From Burkholderia singularis (GTDB lineage Bacteria; Pseudomonadota; Gammaproteobacteria; Burkholderiales; Burkholderiaceae): 64,000 nucleotides of DNA. Below the pieces are notes generated by a model. That model was not told where the DNA came from. It saw only the letters and a list, made by a program, of their open reading frames with translations, and made no database searches. The position numbers were made by a program, and so were the translations under genes. This document shows, piece by piece, positions 1 to 10,589 of this stretch. The DNA lies in contig NZ_FXAN01000039.1 in NCBI RefSeq assembly GCF_900176645.1, positions 23,675 through 87,674 of the forward strand. The letters run 5' to 3'. Each line of letters opens with the position of its first letter. Within the stretch, counting starts at the first letter, position 1.

Positions 1-679
1 TCTCAACGCCCTTCTTCTTTGCGGCTTCGCAGCCGACCACGAAAACGCCGCGGCCCGTCGCTTCCTTGCGGCCGAGCGAGCCGCCCAGCGAAATCGGCTT
101 GCCGGTCACCACGCCCGTCGCGGTCTGGCCCTGGTTCATCGAGTAGGTGTCCATCATCCACGCCATCACCTGCTCGTTGGTGTTGACGTCGGGCGCCGGA
201 ATATCGGTGTTCGGCCCGATGATGATGCCGATCTCGCTCGTGTAGCGGCGCGTCACGCGCTCGAGTTCGCCGCGCGAGAGCTTGCGCGGATCGACGCGGA
301 TGCCGCCCTTCGCGCCGCCGTATGGCACGTTGACCGCCGCGTTCTTCACCGACATCCATGCGGACAGCGCCATCACTTCGGACAACGTGACATCCTGGTG
401 ATAGCGCACGCCGCCCTTGCCCGGCCCGCGCGACACGTTGTGCTGCACGCGATAGCCTTCGAAGTGCGCGACGGTGCCGTTATCGAGCTCGATCGGCACG
501 TCGACGATCAGAATGCGCTTCGGGCGCTTGAGCGTTTCGAGCCAGCGCGAGAGCGAGCCGAGATACGGCGCGACACGGTCGACTTGCTGCAAATAGTTGC
601 CCCAGGGCCCGAGATCGTCCGCGTGCAGGTATGACGGAATGGATTGCGCAACGGACGGGGACTGCGAATGCGAAGACAT
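1..679 (-). CDS. gdhA: Glutamate dehydrogenase, 3' end outside the window
   Basis: Interconverts glutamate and 2-oxoglutarate plus ammonium in the cytoplasm (Glu/Leu/Phe/Val dehydrogenase family). The window edge cuts the gene: 226 residues are present, about half of the usual ~430. They cover the catalytic/oligomerisation domain, and the NAD(P)-binding domain is only just entered. Landmarks are GPGKGG (K88), SVKNA (K112), the catalytic lysine K124 in GGAKGG and D164 in PAPDVNT. The ATG at 679 follows GGAG at a normal distance. Nucleotide preference cannot be judged because the Rossmann domain is missing. The 231-bp upstream gap holds a near-perfect palindrome (754-778) that may be an operator. 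The family is certain; the truncation is only the window boundary. Confidence 0.95.
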   Translation of the reverse strand, partial: MSSHSQSPSVAQSIPSYLHADDLGPWGNYLQQVDRVAPYLGSLSRWLETLKRPKRILIVDVPIELDNGTVAHFEGYRVQHNVSRGPGKGGVRYHQDVTLSEVMALSAWMSVKNAAVNVPYGGAKGGIRVDPRKLSRGELERVTRRYTSEIGIIIGPNTDIPAPDVNTNEQVMAWMMDTYSMNQGQTATGVVTGKPISLGGSLGRKEATGRGVFVVGCEAAKKKGVE

Positions 680-753
680 GGAATCTCCAACGGTCGAAGA
701 ATGCGCCCATTGTCGAAAAAGCCCATTTCGAAATCCAATGCCGTTTGCTTATT

Positions 754-778
754 CGATTATGCATTTCTTGCATGATCG
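754..778. promoter_or_regulatory. Palindrome upstream of gdhA (candidate operator)
   Basis: CGATTATGCA and TGCATGATCG are inverted repeats with 10-bp arms (one mismatch) around TTTCT. They lie 75-99 bp upstream of the gdhA start, in the most AT-rich part of the gap. Size and position suit a dimeric regulator. Which protein binds is unknown; the neighbouring LysR regulator is one possibility. Confidence 0.35.
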
Positions 779-910
779 GGCTTTTGCGCGAAAAACCGTC
801 GATACGCAGCGCGAACACACGCAATTGCGGTGCGATCGGTCGCCGCAATTTTCATGTGCGCAACGGCGGGCGGCGTGACGGCGCGCCGGCCTCGCGCGCG
901 TGCCGCAGGC

Positions 911-1858
911 TCAGCGCGCGTCCAGTTCGTCGCGCACCACGTCCCAGAGCGCGCTCACCAGCTGGCGGCGTGACTCGTCGCCCTGCACGGCGAGCTTGTC
1001 TCGATAAAGACGGATCTCCATGGTCAGCGTGAACGGCTCCGCACCGCCTTTCGCCGCGCGGCCGAGCCGCACGAGCCGCCCGCCCGCGACCGCATCCTCG
1101 ACCGCGCTGTGCGGCAGGAACGCGACGCCGTGCCCGGCGAGCGCCATCGCCTTCAGCGCCTCGGCCATGTCGGTCTCGTACACCTTGTCCAGATAAAGCG
1201 GCGTATGGGCGTTCGAGATGATCACTTCGGTCATCCGGCCCAGGTACGCGTTCGGCGTATAAGACAAGTAAGGCACGGGCGCATCGGCCGCGCCGGGCAG
1301 CGCGTAGCGCGCGCGGCCGCCGCGCCCGGGCGCCGAGAATGGGCTGATCGGCTCCGCGCCGAGCGTGAGCATGTCGTAGCGCGCGGGATCGAGCGCGACG
1401 GGATGGCTCGGATGGTGGTAGCCCATCACCAGGTCGCAACCGCCCTCGACGAGCGACAGCACCGCATCGTGTACGTTGAGCGCGCGCAGCCGCGTATGCA
1501 CCGGCCCCATCTTCGCTTCGATCCGCTGAAGCCAGCGCGGAAAGTACGTGAGCGACAGCGTGTGCGGCACGGCGAATTCGATCGTCGGCACCGGCGCGCC
1601 GATATGGCCGCGCAACAGCGTGCGCGCCTCGTGCGCCTGCGACAGCATCGCGAGCGCCTGCTCGTAAAACACCTGGCCTGCCTGCGTGACGCGGGTCGGG
1701 TAGACCGAACGATCGATCAATTCCGTGCCGAGCCACGCTTCGAGCGCCTGGATGCGCCGCGAAAACGCCGGTTGCGAAACGTGACGCAGTTCAGCCGAGC
1801 GGCTGAAGCTGCGCGTTTCCGCGAGCGACACGAAATCCTCGAGCCATTTGAGTTCCAT
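911..1858 (-). CDS. LysR-family transcriptional regulator, HypT/YjiE-like
   Basis: A 315-residue LysR-type DNA-binding regulator. Residues 1-60 form the winged helix-turn-helix (SFSRSAELRHVSQPAFSRRI core), followed by a two-lobed substrate-binding domain to the C terminus. The opening MELKWLEDFV and the SQPAFSRRI helix resemble, from memory, the hypochlorite-responsive HypT (YjiE) subfamily, so an oxidant- or metabolite-sensing role is possible. I take the ATG at 1858, after AAAAGGG, rather than the in-frame codon at 1951, whose extra 31 residues are Arg/Ala-rich and unlike the family. It reads toward gdhA and away from the narK-like gene at 2244, so it may control either. The family is certain; subfamily and targets are inference. 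Confidence 0.85.
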   Translation of the reverse strand: MELKWLEDFVSLAETRSFSRSAELRHVSQPAFSRRIQALEAWLGTELIDRSVYPTRVTQAGQVFYEQALAMLSQAHEARTLLRGHIGAPVPTIEFAVPHTLSLTYFPRWLQRIEAKMGPVHTRLRALNVHDAVLSLVEGGCDLVMGYHHPSHPVALDPARYDMLTLGAEPISPFSAPGRGGRARYALPGAADAPVPYLSYTPNAYLGRMTEVIISNAHTPLYLDKVYETDMAEALKAMALAGHGVAFLPHSAVEDAVAGGRLVRLGRAAKGGAEPFTLTMEIRLYRDKLAVQGDESRRQLVSALWDVVRDELDAR

Positions 1859-2243
1859 ACGAGCCCTTTTGCGCCTTTGCGCGATCTGCGCCAGCCGTGA
1901 AGCCCGCATTTTAAACAGCGGCGGGCGGCGGCAAGCCACGGCGGCACGCATTCGTCAGACTGCTTGCATCGCACCAACGACGCACCGCGCGCACAGACGC
2001 GGTGCCGGCAACCACGCCGCGCGCCTGCCGCCGGTGCGCGCCGCGTCTCGCCTCATCGCGTCTCGTCGTGGGACGCGCCATGCGGCGCGCTCGTTGCGCG
2101 GGCGTTCGCGCCACGCGCCGCGGCTGACCTGCGGCTGGCATAGGCCTTGCAAAAGACTGCTGGCTCCGTTGCCCGCCGCGGAGCGGTTTCGATCCGGCCC
2201 CACCCTGCCTTCAAACGGCAACCGCATACGCGAGGCTTTCTCG
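1859..2243. other. 385-bp divergent intergenic region (LysR gene / narK-like gene)
   Basis: Very GC-rich, with no credible reading frame of its own; the open frames are extensions of the flanking genes. It must carry promoters for both divergent genes, but I see no convincing -35/-10 pair. A GAGG ribosome binding site lies just before 2244. Confidence 0.4.
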
Positions 2244-3656
2244 ATGGATACACTGCGCAGCTCTGTCAAAAGCGGCAACTGGCGCTCGCTGCTCGCCTGC
2301 TTCCTCTATTTCGACACCGGCTTCACCGTCTGGGTGCTGTACGGCCCGCTCGCGCCGTTCATCGGCAAGGACATCGCGATGACGGCCGCGCAGCAAGGCT
2401 TTCTCGTCGCGGTGCCGGTGCTCGCGGCGGCAATCCTGCGCGTGACGCTCGGCAATCTCTATCAGTCCGCCGACGGCCGGCGCATCGCGCTGATGGGCGT
2501 GCTGCTGTCCGCTCTGCCCGCCGTCGTACTGCCGTTCGTGCCAGGCACGCCGTCGTACACGCTGCTGCTCGTGCTCGGCGTGTTTCTCGGCATAGGCGGC
2601 GCGAGCTTCGCGGTCGCGCTGCCGATGGCGGGCAGCAGCTATCCGCCAAAAGTGCAAGGCCTGGTGCTCGGGCTCGCCGCGGCGGGCAACATCGGCGCGG
2701 TGCTCGACGGCTTCATGTTCCCGCACATCGCCGCCGCGCTCGGCTGGAAGTTTTCGACGGCCGCCGCGCTGCCGCTGCTCGCGATCGCGGGCTTCGCGCT
2801 GTTCGCATGGGCCGACGACCGCGGCGAAAAATCGGGCAGCGCGCCGCGCGCGCTTGGTGCGTTCGCGCTCACGCTCGCCGCGCTGATCGCGCTCGTGCTC
2901 GCCGTGCACGCGGGCGTGTTCGGCTCCGGCAAGGCGGGCGTGCTGCTGCTGCCGGTGATGGGCGCGCTCATCGCGATCACGGTGCTGCCCGGCCGCTATC
3001 GCGCGGTGCTCGCCGAGCGCGATACGTGGGTGATCATGCTGATCTACAGCATTACGTTCGGCGGCTTCGTCGGCATGTCGTCATATGTGACGCTGTTGCT
3101 CACGACGCTCTATCAGATGCCGAAGATCGAAGCGGGCCTGTTCATGTCGATGCTCGCGTTCATCGGCGCGATCGTGCGGCCGCTCGGTGGCTATCTCGCG
3201 GATCGCGTCACCGGCGTGCGCGCGCTGATGGCGATCCTTGCCGCGATCGCCGCGGCCGACTTCGCGTTCGCGGCCATGATGCCGCCGCTCGCAGGCGGCA
3301 TTGCGCTGCTCGTGTGCCTGTATATCGCGTTCGGCCTCGGCAACGGCTCGACATTCCAGCTCGTGCCGCACCGCTGGCCGGGCAAGACGGGGCTGCTGTC
3401 GGGAATCGTCGGCGCGGCGGGCGGCATCGGCGGCTTCTATCTGCCGGTCGTGATGGGCATCGCCAAGGAAAGCACCGGCAGCTATCAGTTCGGCTTCGCG
3501 ACATTCGGCGCGCTCGCGGCTTGCGCGCTCGGCGCGCTCGTGTTGCTGCGCGCGCAGTGGCTGCGCTGGGCCGCGCCGGGACATACGGCTCCGACAAGAG
3601 GCATGGCGGGTGCAGCCGGCATGCCGATCGGCGGCGCGGCGCGCGCGGGCGACTGA
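2244..3656 (+). CDS. Nitrate/nitrite porter of the major facilitator superfamily (NarK-like)
   Basis: A 470-residue inner-membrane transporter with about twelve hydrophobic segments. It matches the nitrate/nitrite porter (NNP) family: the glycine-rich signature appears twice, in GLAAAGNIGAVLDGF (about residues 143-157) and again as GIVGAAGGIGG near residue 395. An arginine in the second helix (R66, ILRVTLG) sits where NarK proteins bind the anion. The likely substrate is therefore nitrate or nitrite, though no nar or nas genes are adjacent and another anion cannot be excluded. The ATG at 2244 has GAGG upstream; the open frame back to 1848 is Arg-rich and rejected. The gene is divergent from the LysR regulator. 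Confidence 0.8.
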   Translation: MDTLRSSVKSGNWRSLLACFLYFDTGFTVWVLYGPLAPFIGKDIAMTAAQQGFLVAVPVLAAAILRVTLGNLYQSADGRRIALMGVLLSALPAVVLPFVPGTPSYTLLLVLGVFLGIGGASFAVALPMAGSSYPPKVQGLVLGLAAAGNIGAVLDGFMFPHIAAALGWKFSTAAALPLLAIAGFALFAWADDRGEKSGSAPRALGAFALTLAALIALVLAVHAGVFGSGKAGVLLLPVMGALIAITVLPGRYRAVLAERDTWVIMLIYSITFGGFVGMSSYVTLLLTTLYQMPKIEAGLFMSMLAFIGAIVRPLGGYLADRVTGVRALMAILAAIAAADFAFAAMMPPLAGGIALLVCLYIAFGLGNGSTFQLVPHRWPGKTGLLSGIVGAAGGIGGFYLPVVMGIAKESTGSYQFGFATFGALAACALGALVLLRAQWLRWAAPGHTAPTRGMAGAAGMPIGGAARAGD

Positions 3657-5438
<1,782 letters not shown>

Positions 5439-5480
5439 GCGCCGGCTAACGCGCCGGCGTGCCTGGCGCGCCCGCTCCAC

Positions 5481-5510
5481 GACAAAGGCGCCCCGCGGGG
5501 CGCCTTTGTC
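5481..5510. terminator. Bidirectional rho-independent terminator between purB and gntK
   Basis: A perfect 14-bp stem: GACAAAGGCGCCCC, GC, GGGGCGCCTTTGTC. The AAAG/CTTT ends give short T-tracts in both directions, as expected between two convergent genes. Confidence 0.85.
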
Positions 5511-5555
5511 ATTTGCTACGGAACGGCGAGCCGCCGCCGCAACGGCCGCCCGCGC

Positions 5556-6071
5556 TCACTGCTGTTGCTGCTGTTGCTGCTCCAGCGCGATTTGCGCGAT
5601 CACGCGCGCGACGATCTCGTCGGGCGGCAGCTCGATGCTGACCTCGATCGCCTCGTCCGGGCCCGGCTCCTCGAGCGTATCGAGCTGGCTCTGCAGCAGC
5701 GACGGATCGAAGAAGTGCCCGGTGCGCACCTTCAGCCGCTCGCGCAGCACGTCGAACGAGCCCTTCAGATAAACGAAGCGCACGTCGCGGTCGCCGCCGC
5801 GCAGGATATCGCGATACGCGCGTTTCAGCGACGAGCACGTGAACACCGCCGTCTGCCCGTCACGTTGTTTTTCCTCGATGGCCGCGCGAATCGCCGCGAG
5901 CCACGGCCAGCGGTCCTCGTCGGTGAGCGGAATGCCGTGGTGCATCTTGTCCTTGTTGGCCGCGCTGTGAAATGCGTCGCCATCGGTGAACGTGCACGAC
6001 AGGCGCTGCGCCAGCAATTCGCCGATCCGCGTTTTGCCCGCGCCCGACACGCCCATTGCGATCAGAATCAT
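5556..6071 (-). CDS. gntK: Gluconokinase
   Basis: Phosphorylates D-gluconate to 6-phosphogluconate with ATP, feeding the Entner-Doudoroff pathway. It has 171 residues with the P-loop at 7-14 (GVSGAGKT), then DGDAFHS and HHGIPLTDEDRWPWL, the substrate and nucleotide contacts of the GntK family. The gene starts 16 bp after the gntP stop, so the two are an operon for uptake and phosphorylation. The protein ends in seven glutamines encoded by a CAG/CAA tract, which is unusual and probably length-variable (see findings). Catalytic parts are intact. Confidence 0.95.
   Translation of the reverse strand: MILIAMGVSGAGKTRIGELLAQRLSCTFTDGDAFHSAANKDKMHHGIPLTDEDRWPWLAAIRAAIEEKQRDGQTAVFTCSSLKRAYRDILRGGDRDVRFVYLKGSFDVLRERLKVRTGHFFDPSLLQSQLDTLEEPGPDEAIEVSIELPPDEIVARVIAQIALEQQQQQQQ
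5559..5579. repeat. Trinucleotide/nonamer repeat coding for polyglutamine in gntK
   Basis: CTGCTGTTG occurs twice in tandem plus CTG, immediately before the gntK stop. On the coding strand this is CAG/CAA, giving seven terminal glutamines. Tracts of this kind can vary in length by slippage. Confidence 0.7.
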
Positions 6072-6087
6072 TGACTACCCCTTGTTG

Positions 6088-7452
6088 TTACAGGACGGCG
6101 CCGATCAGCAGCGTGAACGTGAGCCCGAGGAGCGAAATCAGCGTCTCGAGCAACGTCCAGGTCTTGAACGTCTGCCCCACCGTCATCCCGAAATATTCCT
6201 TGATGAGCCAAAAACCGCCGTCGTTGACGTGCGAGAAAATAAGCGAGCCCGAACCGGTCGCGAGCACCAGCAGCTCGGGCTTCACGCCCGCGCCGGCCGC
6301 CGCCGCGATCGGCGCGACGATCCCGCAGGCGGTGGTCATCGCGACCGTCGCCGAGCCCGTCGCGAGACGGATCAGCGCGGCGACGAACCAGCCGAGCAGC
6401 AACGGCGACAAATGCGCATGCGAGGCGCTCGACACGATCTGCTGCGAGATGCCGCTATCGCGCAGGATACCGCCGAAGCCGCCGCCTGCGCCGACGATCA
6501 ACGTGATGCCCGCGATCGGCGCGAGGCAGTCGCCGCAGAACTTCTGGATCTGATCGCGATTGAAGCCCTGCTTCGCGCCGAACGTCCAGAAGCTGACGAG
6601 CACCGCGATCAGCAGCGCGACGTCGGACGTACCGGCGAAACGCAGCAAATTGTTCGGCAGCGTCTTCGGCGCGAACAGCAGGTCGGCCCAACTGCCGACG
6701 AGCATCAGTGCAACGGGCAGCAAAATCGTGAAGAGCGTGATGCCGAAGCTCGGCAATTCGCGCTGCGCGGCCGGCTTGTCGTGCGAATCGACGAACTGCG
6801 CGGCGAGCGGGTTGTTCTGCGGCAGCTTCACGTACTTGTGGATCACGAGCGCGAACAGCGGCCCGGCGATCAGCGCGGTCGGCACGCCGACGATCAGGCC
6901 ATAGGCGATCGTCTTGCCGATGTCCGCGCCGTACTGCTGAACCGCAAGCAGCGCGGCCGGATGCGGCGGAATCAGCCCGTGCACGACCGACAGCCCCGCG
7001 ACCATCGGCAGCCCGACGAGCAGCAGCGACTTGCCGGTGCGCTTGGCGACGTTGAACGCGATCGGAATCAACAGCACGAAGCCGACTTCGAAGAAGACCG
7101 GCAAGCCAACGATGATCGCGACGAACATCATCGCCCAATGAATGTTCTTCTCACCGAACCAGCGGATCAGCGTCGTCGCGATGCGCTCGGCGCCGCCCGA
7201 TTCGGCCATCATCTTGCCGAGCATCGTGCCCAGGCCAACGACGATCGCGATATGGCCGAGCGTGTTGCCGTTGCCCGTCTCGAACGACTTGACGATCTTG
7301 TCCATCGGCATGCCGACCGCGAGGCCCAGGCCGAGCGACACGATGATCAGCACGAGGAACGGATAAATCTTGTATCGCGCGATCATCACGATTAGCGCCG
7401 CGATCGCGATCACGGTGTAAATCAGCAGCGTGCTGCCTTGGACAGCCCCCAT
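6088..7452 (-). CDS. gntP: Gluconate:H+ symporter, GntP family
   Basis: Inner-membrane gluconate permease of 454 residues with about 12 to 14 hydrophobic segments (GntP/GntT family). Family-typical stretches include LGTMLGKMMAESGGAERIA, GLPVFFEVGFVLL and the C-terminal SHVNDGGFWLIKEYFG. Start is ATG at 7452 after AAGGAGGAG. It is the first gene of the gntP-gntK operon. Its 228-bp upstream region contains a 16-bp LacI-type palindrome (7589-7604) and a strong leader hairpin (7480-7512), so regulation by a gluconate-responsive repressor and possibly at the RNA level is likely. A related sugar acid as substrate cannot be excluded, but the adjacent kinase supports gluconate. Confidence 0.92.
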   Translation of the reverse strand: MGAVQGSTLLIYTVIAIAALIVMIARYKIYPFLVLIIVSLGLGLAVGMPMDKIVKSFETGNGNTLGHIAIVVGLGTMLGKMMAESGGAERIATTLIRWFGEKNIHWAMMFVAIIVGLPVFFEVGFVLLIPIAFNVAKRTGKSLLLVGLPMVAGLSVVHGLIPPHPAALLAVQQYGADIGKTIAYGLIVGVPTALIAGPLFALVIHKYVKLPQNNPLAAQFVDSHDKPAAQRELPSFGITLFTILLPVALMLVGSWADLLFAPKTLPNNLLRFAGTSDVALLIAVLVSFWTFGAKQGFNRDQIQKFCGDCLAPIAGITLIVGAGGGFGGILRDSGISQQIVSSASHAHLSPLLLGWFVAALIRLATGSATVAMTTACGIVAPIAAAAGAGVKPELLVLATGSGSLIFSHVNDGGFWLIKEYFGMTVGQTFKTWTLLETLISLLGLTFTLLIGAVL

Positions 7453-7479
7453 ATGGCACTCCTCCTTGGGATTTTTCGA

Positions 7480-7512
7480 GCCGGGCGCGCGGCAAGCCGC
7501 GTGACGCCCGGC
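7480..7512 (-). promoter_or_regulatory. Stem-loop in the gntP leader
   Basis: Nested arms: GCCGGGCG (7480-7487) with CGCCCGGC (7505-7512), and CGCGGC (7488-7493) with GCCGCG (7496-7501). The result is an almost unbroken 14-bp hairpin. It lies 28 nt upstream of the gntP start, just before the ribosome binding site, and has no following T-tract. It could affect translation or message stability; the function is not known. Confidence 0.5.
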
Positions 7513-7588
7513 GCTTTAAGTCTCCGATACAGAACGCGGATGCCCGCCTGTCAGGACGCTGAATTCTACTTTTGTTCAGTGCTTCGCG

Positions 7589-7604
7589 ATAGAACCGGTT
7601 CCAT
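7589..7604. promoter_or_regulatory. Putative LacI-family (GntR-type) operator upstream of gntP
   Basis: ATAGAACCGGTTCCAT is a palindrome with a single mismatch and the central ACCGGT found in operators of enteric GntR/IdnR gluconate repressors. It lies about 140 bp before the gntP start and next to a -10-like TAGAAT on the minus strand (7563-7568), so it would overlap the -35 region. No LacI-type gene is in the window. Confidence 0.5.
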
Positions 7605-7680
7605 CAGCGGAAACCCTCACCAAACAAGGACTAGGGAAAACATCTCCATTTGCGGATTCTAGGGGAATCCGGTCCGATGC

Positions 7681-8307
7681 TTAGTGCGCGAGCCCGCTTG
7701 CCTCGCGCGCGAGACGCGTGATCTCGGCCCAGTCCTGCGCGGCGAGCGCCGCCTTCGGCGTCAGCCACGAGCCGCCGACGCACACGACGTTCGGCAGCTT
7801 CAGGAAATTCGGCGCGGTTTCGGCGGTGATGCCGCCCGTCGGGCAAAACTTCAACGTCGGGAATGGGCCGTGGAACGCCTGCAGCATCGGCACGCCGCCT
7901 GCCTGCTGCGCGGGAAAGAATTTGACGATTTCATAGCCCAGCTCGAGCGCGGCGATGATATCGGTGGGCGTCATCACGCCCGGCAAAAGCGGCAGGCCGG
8001 CATCGAGCGCCGCCTGATGCATGTCCTTCGTCAGGCCGGGCGATACGCCGAACTGCGCACCAGCAGCTTTAGCCTGCGCGCATTGCTCGGGCTTCGTGAT
8101 GGTCCCGACGCCGACCACGATGTCGTCGGCGAGTTCGCTCGCGCGCTTGATCGCATCGAGCCCCGCCGCGGTGCGCAGCGTGATTTCCAACACCTTCACG
8201 CCGCCCGCGTGCAACGCGCGCGACACCTGCTCGCCCTGTTCGGCCGAATCGAACGCAAGCACCGGAATCACCGGGCCCAGCTTCACGATCTCGCCTATCG
8301 TCTTCAT
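7681..8307 (-). CDS. eda: 2-keto-3-deoxy-6-phosphogluconate aldolase (KDPG aldolase)
   Basis: Cleaves KDPG to pyruvate and glyceraldehyde 3-phosphate, the last step of the Entner-Doudoroff pathway. It has 208 residues in a class I aldolase TIM barrel. The Schiff-base lysine is K129 in IVKFFPA and the catalytic glutamate E41 in LEITLRT. The ATG at 8307 is preceded by AGGAGT; the frame continues upstream to 8382 without coding character. It follows edd on the same strand after 124 bp, so edd-eda probably form one transcription unit controlled from the divergent hexR promoter region. Confidence 0.95.
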   Translation of the reverse strand: MKTIGEIVKLGPVIPVLAFDSAEQGEQVSRALHAGGVKVLEITLRTAAGLDAIKRASELADDIVVGVGTITKPEQCAQAKAAGAQFGVSPGLTKDMHQAALDAGLPLLPGVMTPTDIIAALELGYEIVKFFPAQQAGGVPMLQAFHGPFPTLKFCPTGGITAETAPNFLKLPNVVCVGGSWLTPKAALAAQDWAEITRLAREASGLAH

Positions 8308-8431
8308 CGGTGTAACTCCTTTTTTATGACTTTCGTAGCTTTCGCAGCGTTGTGCAGCCGTTCGTAGGGGCAGCCGCCGCAACGCCCGCGCGGTTAGGTT
8401 GGGTGCGGCGGTATGCCGAGGTTGCCGGCGA

Positions 8432-10291
8432 TCAGGTGACGTTCACGCGCGCGGCCTCGCCCGCCATCGCGCCGAACACCGACGCGCCCTGCTCCGCCGG
8501 CGCCGCCGCCGCGCGAAACACGCCGAACAGCTCGCGGCCAAAGCCAACCTCGTTATCCGCCTGATGCGCGGGCTGCGCGAGCGCGCGCGCGGCCCAGGCT
8601 GCGTCGTCGATCTCGACGTCGAGCACGCCGGCCGGTGCGTCGATCACGATCGTATCGCCCGTCTGCACCTTGCCGAGCGGGCCGCTCAACAGGGCCTCGG
8701 GCGACACGTGGATCACCGCGGGCACCTTGCCCGAGGCGCCCGACATCCGGCCGTCCGTCACCAGCGCGACGTGAAAGCCCTGATCCTGCAACACGCCCAG
8801 CAGCGGCGTGAGGCGGTGCAGTTCGGGCATGCCGTTCGCGCGCGCGCCCTGGAAGCGCACCACCGCAACGAAGTCGCGCTTGAGTTCGCCCGCGTCGAAC
8901 GCGGCCTGCACCGCCTCCTGCGAATCGAACACGATCGCGGGCGCCTTCACCTTCCGGTGCTCGGGCGCCACCGCCGAAATCTTGATCACGCCGCGCCCGA
9001 GCCTGCCCTGCATCAGACGCAAGCCGCCGTCCGGCTGGAACGGCGCGCCGATCGGCCGCAACACCTTGTCGTCGCCGCTCGCGTCGGCGCCCGGCACCCA
9101 CGCGAGCTTGCCGTCGACCAGTCGCGGCTCGCGCGTGTAGTGCGACGACAGCCCGTCGCCCGCCACCGTCGTCACATCGTCATGCAGCAAGCCGCCGTCG
9201 AGCAGATTGCGCACCAGGAACGCGATGCCGCCCGCTGCATGGAAGTGGTTCACGTCCGCCTTGCCGTTCGGATAAATCTTCGCAAGAAGCGGCACCGCGC
9301 TCGACAGCGCGTCGAAGTCGTCCCAGTCGATCACGATGCCCGCCGCGCGCGCGATCGCGACAAGATGCAGCGTATGGTTCGTCGAGCCGCCCGTCGCGAG
9401 CAGCGCGACGATTCCGTTGACGACCGCCTTCTCGTCAACCACCCGGCCGATCGGCGTGTAATGGCCGCGCTCGGCCGTCAGTTCGAGCACGCGCCGGGCG
9501 GCCTCGGCCGTCAGCGCGTCGCGCAGGGGCGTGTGCGGATGGACGAATGCCGCGCCCGGCAGATGCAGCCCCATCACCTCCATCAGCATCTGGTTGCTGT
9601 TCGCGGTGCCGTAGAACGTGCAGGTGCCGTGGCCGTGATACGCGGCCGATTCCGCCTCGAGCAGCGCGTCGCGCCCCACCTGGCCGGTGGCGAACTGTTG
9701 GCGGATCTTCGCCTTGTCGTCGTTCGACAAGCCGCTTGTCATCGGGCCGGCCGGCACGAAAATCGTCGGCAGATGGCCGAATTGCAACGCGCCGATCAAC
9801 AGGCCCGGCACAATCTTGTCGCAAACGCCGAGGCACAGCGCCGCATCGAACATGTTGTGCGTGAGCGCGACCGCCGTGCTCATCGCGATCACCTCGCGCG
9901 AGAACAGCGACAGCTCCATGCCCGGATTGCCCTGCGTGACGCCGTCGCACATCGCCGGCACGCCGCCCGCGAACTGCGCGACGCCACCCGCCTCGCGCGC
10001 GGCGCGCTTGATGATGTCGGGAAAATCAAGGTATGGCGCGTGCGCGGACAGCATCTCGTTATACGACGACACGATGCCGATGTTCGGCTGCTTGATCGCC
10101 TTGATCGAGAACTTGTCGCTACCTTCGAGGCCGGCGAAGCCGTGCGCGAGATTCGCGCACGACAGCGCGCCGCGCGCCGGAAAGCGGCCTTGCGCGGCGT
10201 CGATGCGGGCGAGATAGGCTGAGCGCGTCGGCCGGCTGCGCGCGATCACGCGCTCGGTCACGGACGCAAGAGTGGGGTGCAGCGAGGCCAT
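8432..10291 (-). CDS. edd: Phosphogluconate dehydratase
   Basis: Dehydrates 6-phosphogluconate to 2-keto-3-deoxy-6-phosphogluconate (Entner-Doudoroff pathway, cytoplasm). It has 619 residues of the IlvD/Edd family. Cysteines placed as Fe-S cluster ligands are C157 (CLGVCDK) and C224 ([13 protein letters not shown]). AMCDGVTQG near residue 115 and [14 protein letters not shown] near the C terminus are family motifs. The ATG at 10291 begins MASLHPTL. It is divergently arranged with the RpiR-type regulator, with two matching palindromes between them. Together with gntP, gntK and eda it makes a complete gluconate-to-triose route. Confidence 0.96.
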   Translation of the reverse strand: MASLHPTLASVTERVIARSRPTRSAYLARIDAAQGRFPARGALSCANLAHGFAGLEGSDKFSIKAIKQPNIGIVSSYNEMLSAHAPYLDFPDIIKRAAREAGGVAQFAGGVPAMCDGVTQGNPGMELSLFSREVIAMSTAVALTHNMFDAALCLGVCDKIVPGLLIGALQFGHLPTIFVPAGPMTSGLSNDDKAKIRQQFATGQVGRDALLEAESAAYHGHGTCTFYGTANSNQMLMEVMGLHLPGAAFVHPHTPLRDALTAEAARRVLELTAERGHYTPIGRVVDEKAVVNGIVALLATGGSTNHTLHLVAIARAAGIVIDWDDFDALSSAVPLLAKIYPNGKADVNHFHAAGGIAFLVRNLLDGGLLHDDVTTVAGDGLSSHYTREPRLVDGKLAWVPGADASGDDKVLRPIGAPFQPDGGLRLMQGRLGRGVIKISAVAPEHRKVKAPAIVFDSQEAVQAAFDAGELKRDFVAVVRFQGARANGMPELHRLTPLLGVLQDQGFHVALVTDGRMSGASGKVPAVIHVSPEALLSGPLGKVQTGDTIVIDAPAGVLDVEIDDAAWAARALAQPAHQADNEVGFGRELFGVFRAAAAPAEQGASVFGAMAGEAARVNVT

Positions 10292-10377
10292 GCTGGGCGC
10301 TCCTCACATGAGCCGGCTGGAGCCGGCAAGCTGGAATCGTGGGTTCGTCCGCTTCAGCGAACAAACGGCGCGAGTTT

Positions 10378-10392
10378 AGTAGAAAAACTACA
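10378..10392. promoter_or_regulatory. Putative HexR operator near edd
   Basis: AGTAGAAAAACTACA matches the TGTA-N7-TACA layout of HexR sites with one end base different. It lies 87-101 bp before the edd start. Confidence 0.6.
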
Positions 10393-10520
10393 AGCCTGCA
10401 ATCTCGCGGCGCAGCATGAATATCGAAATTTCATCGTTACGACCTGAAAATTAGGGATATTTATTCAGTGTTAACCCTAATCAGCCCGCCAACTTTATTG
10501 CGTTGAGCGCTAGAAAATTC

Positions 10521-10537
10521 TTGTAGATTTTCTACAA
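10521..10537. promoter_or_regulatory. Putative HexR operator near hexR
   Basis: TTGTAGATTTTCTACAA has perfect 7-bp arms and fits the TGTA-N7-TACA consensus known for HexR. It overlaps a -10-like TACAAT ahead of the regulator, which suggests autoregulation. Confidence 0.7.
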
Positions 10538-10589
10538 TATCACCGCAATACTAGCGTCCATTCGATCCACCTCCACGCCCTTTCACGCC

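Larger units (their letters stand above)
10292..10589. promoter_or_regulatory. Divergent promoter region between edd and hexR
   Basis: 298 bp, notably more AT-rich than its surroundings. It holds the two HexR-like operators listed separately and an inverted repeat ATTAGGG (10450-10456) / CCCTAAT (10475-10481). A -10-like TACAAT (10533-10538) for the rightward gene overlaps the second operator. Confidence 0.6.

Noticed and set aside
8399..10222. 607-codon frame opposite edd
   Set aside because: Antisense shadow; edd carries the Fe-S and dehydratase motifs.
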